Part shown: positions 9,198 to 16,850 of the stretch, piece by piece
Numbering within the stretch: position 1 is the first letter of the stretch
How the letters are laid out: each line of letters starts with the position of its first letter
Source: Gammaproteobacteria bacterium
GTDB lineage: Bacteria; Pseudomonadota; Gammaproteobacteria; Pseudomonadales; Azotimanducaceae
Length of the DNA: 64,000 nucleotides
Assembly: GCA_021773565.1 (NCBI GenBank)
Contig: JAJFJZ010000012.1
Coordinates: 186,001-250,000 of the forward strand
Reading direction: 5' to 3'
Made by a program: the position numbers and the translations under genes
The notes under the pieces: model-generated
Databases searched by the model: none
The model's input: only the letters and a program-made list of their open reading frames with translations
What the model was told of the DNA's origin: nothing

Positions 9198-10382
9198 ATG
9201 CTTATCAAGCCACGCATTAGAGGATTTATCTGCACCACCGCACATCCGGTGGGATGTGCCGCTGGCGTGGATGAGCAAATAGAGTTTGTAAAAAGGAATG
9301 CTTCTGATACTAACGGACCCAAAAAGGTGCTGGTACTGGGAGCATCCGGAGGTTACGGGTTGGCTTCACGTATCGTGGGCGCGTACGGTTTTGAAGCAAG
9401 TACGCTTGGCGTGTCACTTGAAAGGCCCCCAACTGAAAGCCGTACCGCTACTGCTGGATGGTATAATAACAAGGCTTTTGAACGTCGTGCCCGGGCAGAC
9501 GGCCTTTATGCAAAAAACATTGATGGTGATGCCTTTTCGGATGAAATCAAGGCGCAGGTAATTGAAACGATAAAGGCGGACCTGGGGCAGATAGACTTAT
9601 TGATCTACAGTCTTGCGTCCCCCGTAAGACAACATCCAAGAACCGGAAAGCTGCATCGCTCTGTGATAAAACCTTTGGGTGAAGATATTGAGGTACAAAC
9701 TCTGCATGTGGAGCGGGGGGAGGTACACAAAGTGGTTCTGGAATCTGCCAGTGAGGAAGAAACAGCCAATACAGTTGCTGTGATGGGTGGAGAAGACTGG
9801 GAGTTCTGGATTGAGGCGCTTTCCGATGCGGGGGTACTCGCCCAGGGTTTTAAAACGGTGTCTTTTACCTACATTGGTACAGAGTTAACCTGGCCCATTT
9901 ATTGGCATGCAACACTTGGGAAAGCCAAAGAAGACCTGGACAGGGCTGCGGGTAACATTGGCAAATTACTGGAGCCGATCCAGGGCAGCAGTCTGGTTGC
10001 GGTGTTAAAAGCTGTAGTTACGCAGGCCAGCTCAGCTATTCCTGTCGTTCCGTTGTATAACTCTCTGCTGTTTCGGGTAATGAAAGATGCGGATGTTCAC
10101 GAAAACTGCATAGAGCACATTAACAGAATGTTCCATACACAACTGTATTCAGATATCCAGCGTCTTGATGCCGCCGGCCGGCTTCGTATGGATGACCTCG
10201 AGGTTGAGGATAATATCCAGAATGAGATAAACCGACGATGGGAAATTGTTAGTACCGAAAACCTGGAACAACTGGCCGATCTCGATGGCTATCGCTCCGA
10301 TTTTCTGAGGATATTTGGCTTTGGCCTCTCCGGAGTGAATTACGAGGCTGAAGTGGATCACCTGATGGCAGGTGATCCTTAG
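9198..10382 (+). CDS. fabV: Enoyl-ACP (trans-2-enoyl-CoA) reductase FabV
   Basis: FabV reduces enoyl-ACP with NADH in the last step of fatty-acid elongation and is the triclosan-insensitive type. The opening MLIKPRIRGFICTTAHPxGC, the cofactor loop VLGASGGYGLASRI and the Y-x8-K catalytic pair (Tyr235 and Lys244) are visible. The 394 residues match the family. The last ten codons contain a perfect inverted repeat (listed separately), and the C-terminal tail VDHLMAGDP looks slightly longer than I expect. It ends 12 bases before the convergent ridA-like gene. Confidence 0.95.
   Translation: MLIKPRIRGFICTTAHPVGCAAGVDEQIEFVKRNASDTNGPKKVLVLGASGGYGLASRIVGAYGFEASTLGVSLERPPTESRTATAGWYNNKAFERRARADGLYAKNIDGDAFSDEIKAQVIETIKADLGQIDLLIYSLASPVRQHPRTGKLHRSVIKPLGEDIEVQTLHVERGEVHKVVLESASEEETANTVAVMGGEDWEFWIEALSDAGVLAQGFKTVSFTYIGTELTWPIYWHATLGKAKEDLDRAAGNIGKLLEPIQGSSLVAVLKAVVTQASSAIPVVPLYNSLLFRVMKDADVHENCIEHINRMFHTQLYSDIQRLDAAGRLRMDDLEVEDNIQNEINRRWEIVSTENLEQLADLDGYRSDFLRIFGFGLSGVNYEAEVDHLMAGDP
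10355..10378. terminator. Perfect 10-bp hairpin in the last codons of fabV
   Basis: GGATCACCTG and CAGGTGATCC form a perfect ten-pair stem around the loop ATGG. It lies between the convergent ends of fabV and the ridA-like gene. There is no T-run on either side, so it is not a textbook Rho-independent terminator. It could stabilise 3' ends or stop transcription in both directions with Rho. Confidence 0.45.
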
Positions 10383-10394
10383 CTTCGATGAAAT

Positions 10395-10928
10395 TTACTT
10401 GTCAGGTCGTGCCAGAATGACTTCAATTTCGACAAGCATTCCGGGCGCAGCAAGGCCCGCCACCTGTACCGCAGAGCGTGCTGGCAAATTGGGTTGTTCG
10501 CTGGTTCCAAAATATTTTGTGTAGGCATTCATAAAACCACTAAAGTCCATACGACCCTGTTGTTCCGGAACACCGACCAGAAAAACAGTCATTTTGATTA
10601 CGTCCTTATAACTTACACCCAGTTTGTCGAACGAGGCCTGCATCCTCGAAAAGCAGCTTAATGCCTGCGCTTCGGTATTTCCCCAGAACTCGTTACTGTA
10701 TCTCTCCGCATCCGGTTTAGCTGGCCCCGGAACCGTTCCGCTGTGATAAATAATGGTAGTACCTGCGCTAACTTCTACCGCCTGTGCAATAGGAAAAGTA
10801 GACTTGTTAGGCAGTGGGTAACGCGTGATCTCGCCGGCACTGCTGGCTGCTGCAAAATACAGGCTGGCAGTCGCCAGAAACAGGTGGAGCCAGATAGGGG
10901 CGGTGTGCGAGTTGCGAGTTGTGATCAT
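10395..10928 (-). CDS. RidA/YjgF family protein with a signal peptide
   Basis: The C-terminal ~140 residues are a RidA (Rid/YER057c) domain with the typical LPARSAVQVAGL-P-x-LVEIEVILA ending; the Arg in that stretch corresponds to the carboxylate-binding arginine of imine deaminases. Unlike cytosolic RidA (about 128 aa), this 177-residue protein begins with a charged start and a hydrophobic stretch ending AAASSAG at about residue 31, consistent with Sec export. It is the last gene of the reverse run amine oxidase - cytochrome c - RidA. Hydrolysis of the imine made by the oxidase is the natural guess; the exported location supports it but is not proof. Confidence 0.85.
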   Translation of the reverse strand: MITTRNSHTAPIWLHLFLATASLYFAAASSAGEITRYPLPNKSTFPIAQAVEVSAGTTIIYHSGTVPGPAKPDAERYSNEFWGNTEAQALSCFSRMQASFDKLGVSYKDVIKMTVFLVGVPEQQGRMDFSGFMNAYTKYFGTSEQPNLPARSAVQVAGLAAPGMLVEIEVILARPDK

Positions 10929-10948
10929 AGAATTGCTCCCGATAATGT

Positions 10949-11572
10949 TTATTGCATGGATTGGATAAATGACACTACGTCAATAAGGTCCTGTTCGCTT
11001 TCCAGACCTGAAACTGCCGAGCGCATTTGTCTGCCTGGTATGTCCCTGTCCTGGGTGCCGCGAATATTGTTACGATAATTGTTAAGCTGCTTGATGAGGT
11101 ACCAGGAATCCTGTGTGACAAGATTTGGTGCAGCAAATTGTTGATTGCCTCGACCATCAGCACCATGGCATGCGCCACAACCAGAATATAGCTGTTTGCC
11201 GCGTTCTGTTCGTTTGCCCGGATTATCAAGTTGATTTTGATTCGGCAGGGTAGCTACAAGCCTGCTTACCTGTGACAGTCTTTCTTCAGACAACATTTCT
11301 GCCATGGGGCGCATTTCCAGCCCTGCCAGGTCTTCTATATGTGTGCCTCTTAAACCATCCCTGAATGCTCTTAACTGCGATTCGATATACCAGGCAGACA
11401 GGCCGGTAAGTTTAGGCGCAGCAGTAGCCACATTTCCACCAAACAGGATTCCATGGCAAACCGTGCAATAGACGTACTCATCCGGTATCGGATGATCATC
11501 CGCATACACAGTCTGTTGCGTAACAAGAAAGGATAACACCAGCATACGGGAAAAACGGATTAGACGAATCAT
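10949..11572 (-). CDS. Di-haem c-type cytochrome (c4-like), exported
   Basis: The 207-residue protein has an N-terminal signal sequence ending near TVYA-DD and two CxxCH haem sites, CTVCH (about residues 36-40) and CGACH (about 131-135). Each is followed by a methionine-containing region (MRPMAEML; MRSAVSGL) that can supply the sixth ligand. Two similar class I domains in tandem point to the cytochrome c4/c553 group. Its ATG begins directly after the amine oxidase stop codon, so the two are coupled. It is the likely electron acceptor for the flavoenzyme, passing electrons towards a terminal oxidase; that link is inferred from position. Confidence 0.9.
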   Translation of the reverse strand: MIRLIRFSRMLVLSFLVTQQTVYADDHPIPDEYVYCTVCHGILFGGNVATAAPKLTGLSAWYIESQLRAFRDGLRGTHIEDLAGLEMRPMAEMLSEERLSQVSRLVATLPNQNQLDNPGKRTERGKQLYSGCGACHGADGRGNQQFAAPNLVTQDSWYLIKQLNNYRNNIRGTQDRDIPGRQMRSAVSGLESEQDLIDVVSFIQSMQ

Positions 11573-13168
11573 CTAGGCGCCTTGCCCGTGATTGATTGCG
11601 TTCACGTGTGTGGTTATTTCGTTGTGCTGGCGAGCATTCAGATGACTCAGGGCAAAATGCGCGGAGCCAAAAGCACCTTCCTGCCAGCCCGGGTGATAGC
11701 TTATCTGGTCGCCAATCATATAGTGTCTGCCAACAGGTTCCTGCAGCCGCTTAAACCATTGGTCACGCAATTCCGGCGTCCACTTTGCGGTGCAACCCAT
11801 TGTGTGATTCATTCGATGCCAGGGTACACTCACAGCAGAATCAACGTATTTGCGAATATCAGGGTGGATCGCTTCCGCTTCGTGCAGTGCTTTTTCCAGG
11901 CGCTGTTGTGGGTTCAAAAGGCCAAATCTATATGTTGCCTCATCATTGAACATGTACACGATCATAATGCCTTTTTTGCTAAACAGTCCATGTGGGGGAT
12001 ACCACAGTTGTTCTATATCCTGATCACTCCAGGAGAAACCCCCATAAATGTCCTCATCTTCCCAGAAGCGCTTATTCATCTGGATGCCCATCTTGAATAA
12101 CAAGCCGCGCGGGATGGAGGACAGAGCGGTCTGGTAGTCCCTGGGAAAGTTATTCGGTATGCCGCTCATGATATGTTTGGGAATACTGTTAAAACAGTAG
12201 TCGCCGCTAACTTGCTTCAGTTGGCCCTCGTGACGGTAGGACACGGATACAGAGTGTTCGTGTAATTGAACGTTTTGTACCTGGGCATTAAGCAATATCT
12301 TGCTGTCAATATTGTCGACAAAGCCATCGATGATGGTATCCATGCCGCCCGTGGCGGTGAGCATGGGCGCAGATTGGTCCTCGGATTGAGCCCAATGCAT
12401 CCGGTGCTCCCAGAAAGAGCTGTTGAGAATTTCCCGAAAATCTATTGGTGTTTTCTTTATTGCCGGTGTAATCATGCCACCAGATTGGTAGCCGGCTCGT
12501 GACGAGCCCTTGTACAGCGCATTTTCATCGAGATCACCGTAGGACTTTAAAAATGCCTGAAAGCGTTCAAAATCGTTGTCGGTAAAGGGTCGATCGAAAT
12601 CATTGCGGTTGAGGGATTTGGACGAAAGTTCAGCCATAAAACCGCGTGCGTCTGCGGTATATTGTTTAATCCGCATCCGTTTCCCGCCAAAGGCTTTGGT
12701 ATCATGTACCCAGGCATTTCTGTTGTTGTTGGTAAACACCTCCAAAGGAATCTGAAAGGTGCGCAGATAATGCATCAGGTGGTGATGGTGAATGGGAATA
12801 CGCGAGGGGCCAGCATTAAAGAACAGGTCTTTGTTTTTATCGAAATCACATTTTTGCGGATAACCCAGCTCATCAACCGTATCACCGCCGCGAATGGTCA
12901 GGCTGCGGCCGCCAATTCGGTGGGATGCCTCCAGAATTGTGCACTCATACCCCGCCCGTTCCAGCTCATACGCGCTGGTAAGGCTGGCGAGTCCAGCACC
13001 CAGCAATATGACCTTTTTGCTTGCTTCAGGTACGGGCTTCAACGAAGCACGGACATTGTGGCTGGTAGATAAGAGTCCCAGTGCCAGCGCAGACTGGTAT
13101 ACTGCCGCGGAGCCACCAGCGGACCCTATGGCGTTGAGAAATTGCCTTCGACTAAACTCTCTGATCAT
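11573..13168 (-). CDS. Tat-exported flavin amine oxidase/dehydrogenase
   Basis: I start at the ATG at 13168 rather than the longer option at 13240, because the protein then begins MIREFSRRQFLNA, a clear twin-arginine signal followed by a hydrophobic region. VILLGAGLASLTSAYELERAGY, with an acidic strand end (ILEASHRIGGRS), is the FAD-binding Rossmann motif of the monoamine oxidase family. The C-terminal YMIGDQISYHPGWQEGAFGSA is the second FAD-contact region, close to that of L-amino-acid oxidases. At 531 residues it is full length. With a cytochrome c and an exported RidA directly downstream it may act as a periplasmic dehydrogenase for an amine or amino acid; the substrate is unknown. Confidence 0.88.
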   Translation of the reverse strand: MIREFSRRQFLNAIGSAGGSAAVYQSALALGLLSTSHNVRASLKPVPEASKKVILLGAGLASLTSAYELERAGYECTILEASHRIGGRSLTIRGGDTVDELGYPQKCDFDKNKDLFFNAGPSRIPIHHHHLMHYLRTFQIPLEVFTNNNRNAWVHDTKAFGGKRMRIKQYTADARGFMAELSSKSLNRNDFDRPFTDNDFERFQAFLKSYGDLDENALYKGSSRAGYQSGGMITPAIKKTPIDFREILNSSFWEHRMHWAQSEDQSAPMLTATGGMDTIIDGFVDNIDSKILLNAQVQNVQLHEHSVSVSYRHEGQLKQVSGDYCFNSIPKHIMSGIPNNFPRDYQTALSSIPRGLLFKMGIQMNKRFWEDEDIYGGFSWSDQDIEQLWYPPHGLFSKKGIMIVYMFNDEATYRFGLLNPQQRLEKALHEAEAIHPDIRKYVDSAVSVPWHRMNHTMGCTAKWTPELRDQWFKRLQEPVGRHYMIGDQISYHPGWQEGAFGSAHFALSHLNARQHNEITTHVNAINHGQGA

Positions 13169-13185
13169 TATGCGCTTCGCTATTG

Positions 13186-13200
13186 TCCGAACAGTTCGGA
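13186..13200. promoter_or_regulatory. Perfect palindrome upstream of the amine oxidase, operator candidate
   Basis: TCCGAAC-A-GTTCGGA is a perfect 7+1+7 inverted repeat lying 17 bases upstream of the amine oxidase ATG, in the divergent region shared with the thioredoxin-like gene. The position suits a repressor site. The regulator is unknown and none is encoded nearby. Confidence 0.5.
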
Positions 13201-13307
13201 AACTGTGTAATATTAAGCACTGAATTAGCTCTGCTTTCAATTTTTACCTGCGTATTGACCTGTGAACGGCGGCTGTACACACTTATTGCTTGAGTAGGAA
13301 GCGAGGG

Positions 13308-13343
13308 TAAAGTGCGGGATAAAGTGCGATTTAAAGTAAAAAG
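13308..13343. repeat. Three 12-bp phased TAAAGT repeats upstream of the thioredoxin-like gene
   Basis: TAAAGT starts at 13308, 13320 and 13332, exactly 12 bases apart; the first two copies extend to TAAAGTGCG. An inverted partial copy, CACTTT, lies at 13353-13358. The array ends about 33 bases before the ATG at 13377. It may be a regulator-binding array, or a decayed relative of the GTAAAGTG-containing element at 40381. Confidence 0.5.
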
Positions 13344-13376
13344 AAACGAAGACACTTTCTTACAAGGTATGGGTAA

Positions 13377-13868
13377 ATGCGATCTACGTGTAAATCATTA
13401 GTCAGAATTTTTGCCGTGTGCAGCCTGTTCGTTTTGCAGCAGACATTTGCGGAACCTGCAAAACCGTACGACGAGTCTGCAGATGCGAATGCAGATATAG
13501 CTGCTGCACTGATGCGTGCTCAGGCCGAAAACAAGCTCATGCTGATTACCTTTGGTGCAAACTGGTGCCCGGATTGTCGTGCCTTTGACACAGCGATTCG
13601 CCAACCCGAGCTTGCAGCAACCATTGATGAACGCTATGTGCTTGTAAAAGTTGACGTTGGTAACTGGGACAAAAATATCGAGGTCGTGCGGCGATTTGAT
13701 AACCCTATTGCCGGAGGCATTCCTTCTATCGTGGTAGTGGATGCACAGGAACACAATCTGTATGCAACGAAGGCTGGCCAGCTGGCCGCGTCTCGTAATA
13801 TGAGTACCAGTGAGTTTGCCCGGTTTTTTGAAGCCATGGCTACTTTGCAGTACCAGCCACCTGGCTAA
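13377..13868 (+). CDS. Exported thioredoxin-fold protein with CPDC active site
   Basis: The 163-residue protein has a signal peptide (hydrophobic core ICAVCSLFVLQQ-like region, cleavage near TFA-EP) and then one thioredoxin domain. The active site is ANWCPDCRAF, that is CPDC, at about residues 62-65. The cis-proline loop GGIPSIVVVD follows. It resembles thioredoxin-like DUF255/TlpA-type periplasmic proteins more than cytosolic TrxA. It leads a forward run with nhaC 23 bases downstream. A reductase or thiol-folding role in the periplasm is family-based. Confidence 0.82.
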   Translation: MRSTCKSLVRIFAVCSLFVLQQTFAEPAKPYDESADANADIAAALMRAQAENKLMLITFGANWCPDCRAFDTAIRQPELAATIDERYVLVKVDVGNWDKNIEVVRRFDNPIAGGIPSIVVVDAQEHNLYATKAGQLAASRNMSTSEFARFFEAMATLQYQPPG

Positions 13869-13891
13869 TTAATCACGGCAAGGAACAATTC

Positions 13892-15400
13892 ATGACCAAT
13901 AGTGACTCTCCGGGGCGCGATCCAAGTGTAGCCGATGTTGTTTTTGCGCTGGCTAGTACCACCTCCTTGCTGGCTTTGTCCGTATATTTGTTTGGTAGCG
14001 ACTCATCGTCAGGGGCTAGTCAGATTGCACTTGTGATTGGCGCCATCACCGCCGTATTTATCGGAATTAAAAACGGTTATAGCTGGAAAATCATCGAAGA
14101 AAGCATAACCAAGGGTATAGCGGTAGCGCTGCCAGCGATATTGATACTGTTTAGTGTTGGAAGCCTGATTGGCACCTGGATGTTATCCGGCACCGTTCCT
14201 ACCATGATCTATTACGGACTTATGTTGCTTGACCCTGCGGTTTTTTACCCTGCAACCTGTGTAATTTGTGCTATAACGGCTGTAAGTATTGGCAGTTCGT
14301 GGACCGTGGCCGGTACACTCGGGATTGGCCTGATTGCTGTTGCAGCAACTTTGGGATTGTCCGTAGAAATTACTGCGGGGGCGATTATTTCCGGTGCGTA
14401 CTTTGGTGACAAAATGTCCCCACTTTCTGATAGTACCAATCTTGCACCTGCAGTGACCGGAGTTGAGCTGTTTACGCACATCCGGCATATGGTCTGGACT
14501 ACGGCGCCCAGCATTACTATTGCAGTGACTATTTTTGCGTTTATTAGCTGGCTCTCTCCGGCAGCACCCGGTGAGGCCAGCCTTGCGGAAAATATGGTGG
14601 TACTGGATCAGGCATTTGACATAAATCTGGTGCTGTTATTGCCTGTGGTGCTCGTAGTTTATTTGTCGGTCAAAAAGGTTCCCGCAGTAGCAGCGATTCT
14701 AAGCGGCGCGATACTGGGCAGTGTGCTTGCGGTGATTTATCAGCCGGTTGTTGTGCGCGCACTTGCCGGTGGTGACGCGGCAGGACTGGGCAACCTTGAG
14801 CTTATGTTAAAAGGTGTGTGGATTGCCTGGTTTGATGGTTATGTAGCTGCCACTGGTAGCGCTACGCTGGACAATTTGCTTTCCCGGGGCGGCATGAGTT
14901 CCATGTTGCACACAGTATGGTTGATCACTGTTGCCATGGCCTTTGGATCTGCCATGGAACGGGCGGGTATCCTCAAACGATTGGCGGATTGGTTGCTCTC
15001 GGTTGGCAATTCTGCGGGTGCGCTGATCGCGAGCACTGCTACCACCTGTCTGGGCATGAATATTCTAGCGGGTGACCAATACATTTCTATTGTGCTGCCT
15101 GGACGCATGTTCAAGGCAGAGTTCGAAAGGCGTGGTCTTGATGCTAAAAATCTTTCCAGGGTGCTGGAAGACACCGGCACAATTACCTCGCCGCTGGTAC
15201 CCTGGAATACCTGTGGAGCATACATGGCAGCAACGCTTGGGGTACCTACACTAATGTATTTACCTTATTGTTTTTTTAACCTGGTCAACCCGATTGTTAC
15301 TATTGTTTACGGGTTTACCAATTTCAAAATTACCCCGCTGGACTCGGCTGAAAACCTTGCGCGCGCTAAACGCGATGGGGCGATTAGCCAAACGGGTTAA
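13892..15400 (+). CDS. nhaC: Na+/H+ antiporter, NhaC family
   Basis: This 502-residue membrane protein has about eleven or twelve hydrophobic segments. GAYFGDKMSPLSDSTNLAPA around residue 170 is the hallmark of NhaC antiporters and holds acidic and polar residues thought to handle the cation. A second conserved region, CLGMNILAGDQYISIVLPGRMF, and the DTGTITSPLVPWNTCGAYM stretch are also typical. It exchanges external protons for internal sodium and fits a marine or saline habitat. Some NhaC-family members carry malate/lactate, so the substrate assignment is slightly less certain than the family. Confidence 0.9.
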   Translation: MTNSDSPGRDPSVADVVFALASTTSLLALSVYLFGSDSSSGASQIALVIGAITAVFIGIKNGYSWKIIEESITKGIAVALPAILILFSVGSLIGTWMLSGTVPTMIYYGLMLLDPAVFYPATCVICAITAVSIGSSWTVAGTLGIGLIAVAATLGLSVEITAGAIISGAYFGDKMSPLSDSTNLAPAVTGVELFTHIRHMVWTTAPSITIAVTIFAFISWLSPAAPGEASLAENMVVLDQAFDINLVLLLPVVLVVYLSVKKVPAVAAILSGAILGSVLAVIYQPVVVRALAGGDAAGLGNLELMLKGVWIAWFDGYVAATGSATLDNLLSRGGMSSMLHTVWLITVAMAFGSAMERAGILKRLADWLLSVGNSAGALIASTATTCLGMNILAGDQYISIVLPGRMFKAEFERRGLDAKNLSRVLEDTGTITSPLVPWNTCGAYMAATLGVPTLMYLPYCFFNLVNPIVTIVYGFTNFKITPLDSAENLARAKRDGAISQTG

Positions 15401-15424
15401 GTGGTCCCCTAAACTGAGTAGACG

Positions 15425-16459
15425 ATGACATCCAGACGCGAAAGTGTTTTTAGCAAGGCCTGTAACGGTCTCGCCACGCCCTATACACCTATCTGGCTGA
15501 ACAGGCAGGCGGGCAGATATATGCCCGAATATCACAAGGTTAAGGCAAATACTCCGGGTGTGGAGTTTTTTAAACACCCGGAACTTGCATCCAGAGTTAC
15601 TCTGGATGCACAGCGTATACTGGGGACGGATGCGGCAATTATGTTTGCAGACCTGTTACCCATTCTTGAACCTATGGGTATGGAGCTTGAATATAAGCCC
15701 GGAGTTGGCCCGGTGTTTCACAATCCATTACGCAGCGCTTCACAGATAGATGCCTTGCGTGTCGTTCCGGCGGAAGAGGGTGCGGGGTATGTACAGGAAA
15801 TTATTGCGCGTATTCTTGAAGAACTGCCAAATGACATTGCGCTGCTGGGTTTTGCCGGAGCCCCTTTTACACTTGCATCCTATGCTATTGAAGGCAAGGG
15901 GTCGCGAAATTACACGAATGTAAAAAAAATGATGCACACAAGTCCGGCTCTTTGGGATGTGCTCATGAACAAGTTGGTGGCAGTGATTACGGACTATGTA
16001 AAATTGCAGATACGTAGTGGCGTAGATGCACTCAAAATCTTTGATTCCTGGGTCGGCTGCCTGAGTATTTCCGACTACCGCCAGTTTGTTGCCCCACATA
16101 CTAAAAAATTGATGAATGCCATTACCGGTGAGGTACCCATCACCTATTTTGGTGTCGACAATATGCACTTGCTGGACATGATGTACGAAACAGGTCCCGA
16201 TAGCCTGGCGCTTGACTGGAAGACACCCCTAAAAACAACCTGGGACAGATTGGCATGCAAGTCGATCGAAGGAAATTTTGACCCCATTATATTATGTACA
16301 GATCAAAAGAGTATTGCCGTAGAGGCGCAACGGATTCTGGATGAAGTGGAGGGAAAACCCGGGCATATCTTTAATCTGGGACATGGCATCATCCCGGAAA
16401 CACCCGTTGATAATGTCAAGTTTCTGGTGGATTACGTGCATGAGCACAGCGCTCGATAA
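15425..16459 (+). CDS. hemE: Uroporphyrinogen decarboxylase
   Basis: HemE converts uroporphyrinogen III to coproporphyrinogen III in haem synthesis, in the cytoplasm. The 344-residue protein carries PIWLNRQAGRYMPEY near residue 20, where the family normally has P-x-W-x-M-R-Q-A-G-R-Y; here the usual Met is Asn. It also has the second signature GFAGAPFTLASY and an Asp-rich active site region. The VanZ-like gene starts inside its last 20 bases. Haem demand from the di-haem cytochrome nearby may be coincidental. Confidence 0.96.
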   Translation: MTSRRESVFSKACNGLATPYTPIWLNRQAGRYMPEYHKVKANTPGVEFFKHPELASRVTLDAQRILGTDAAIMFADLLPILEPMGMELEYKPGVGPVFHNPLRSASQIDALRVVPAEEGAGYVQEIIARILEELPNDIALLGFAGAPFTLASYAIEGKGSRNYTNVKKMMHTSPALWDVLMNKLVAVITDYVKLQIRSGVDALKIFDSWVGCLSISDYRQFVAPHTKKLMNAITGEVPITYFGVDNMHLLDMMYETGPDSLALDWKTPLKTTWDRLACKSIEGNFDPIILCTDQKSIAVEAQRILDEVEGKPGHIFNLGHGIIPETPVDNVKFLVDYVHEHSAR

Positions 16460-16850
16460 TAAACCGCGCCATGTGTGGTTACATGCCTATTTGTTACCAG
16501 GTGTTATCTTCTGGGTACCGCTGCTGGTTTCCATGTATTTTGCCTTCACCTCCCGGCAACATACCCTTACTACCAGCTTCTCCGATGTGGTGTTGCATGC
16601 TTTCACCTTTACGTTTCTAACGGCAAGTCTGGGCTTCTCGCACTTCAGGCGCGAGGCATATCACCAGCCTGCGGCGTGGATGTTGGCATATGCCGTATTT
16701 GTCGAATGTGTGCAGTATTTTCTACCTGCCCGCACCTTTGAACTGGCAGACATTGCCGTTGATGTAGCAGGCATTACCGTGGGTTTAATCCTCCTCCACG
16801 CGATAATTAACCCACTGCTCAACAGGGTGTGGCAGAGCAGTCGCGACTAG
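16440..16850 (+). CDS. VanZ-family small membrane protein
   Basis: The start at 16440 gives a 136-residue protein beginning MSTALDNKPRHVW; the longer in-frame option at 16341 lies inside hemE. Four hydrophobic segments are visible, with FVECVQYFLPARTFELADIAVDVAGITVG in the last third. That pattern (E-x-x-Q, R-x-F-x-x-x-D-x-x-x-N/D-x-x-G) is the VanZ-like core. Function of the family outside glycopeptide resistance is not known. Its stop interlocks with that of ilvD in CTAG at 16847-16850. Confidence 0.72.
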   Translation: MSTALDNKPRHVWLHAYLLPGVIFWVPLLVSMYFAFTSRQHTLTTSFSDVVLHAFTFTFLTASLGFSHFRREAYHQPAAWMLAYAVFVECVQYFLPARTFELADIAVDVAGITVGLILLHAIINPLLNRVWQSSRD

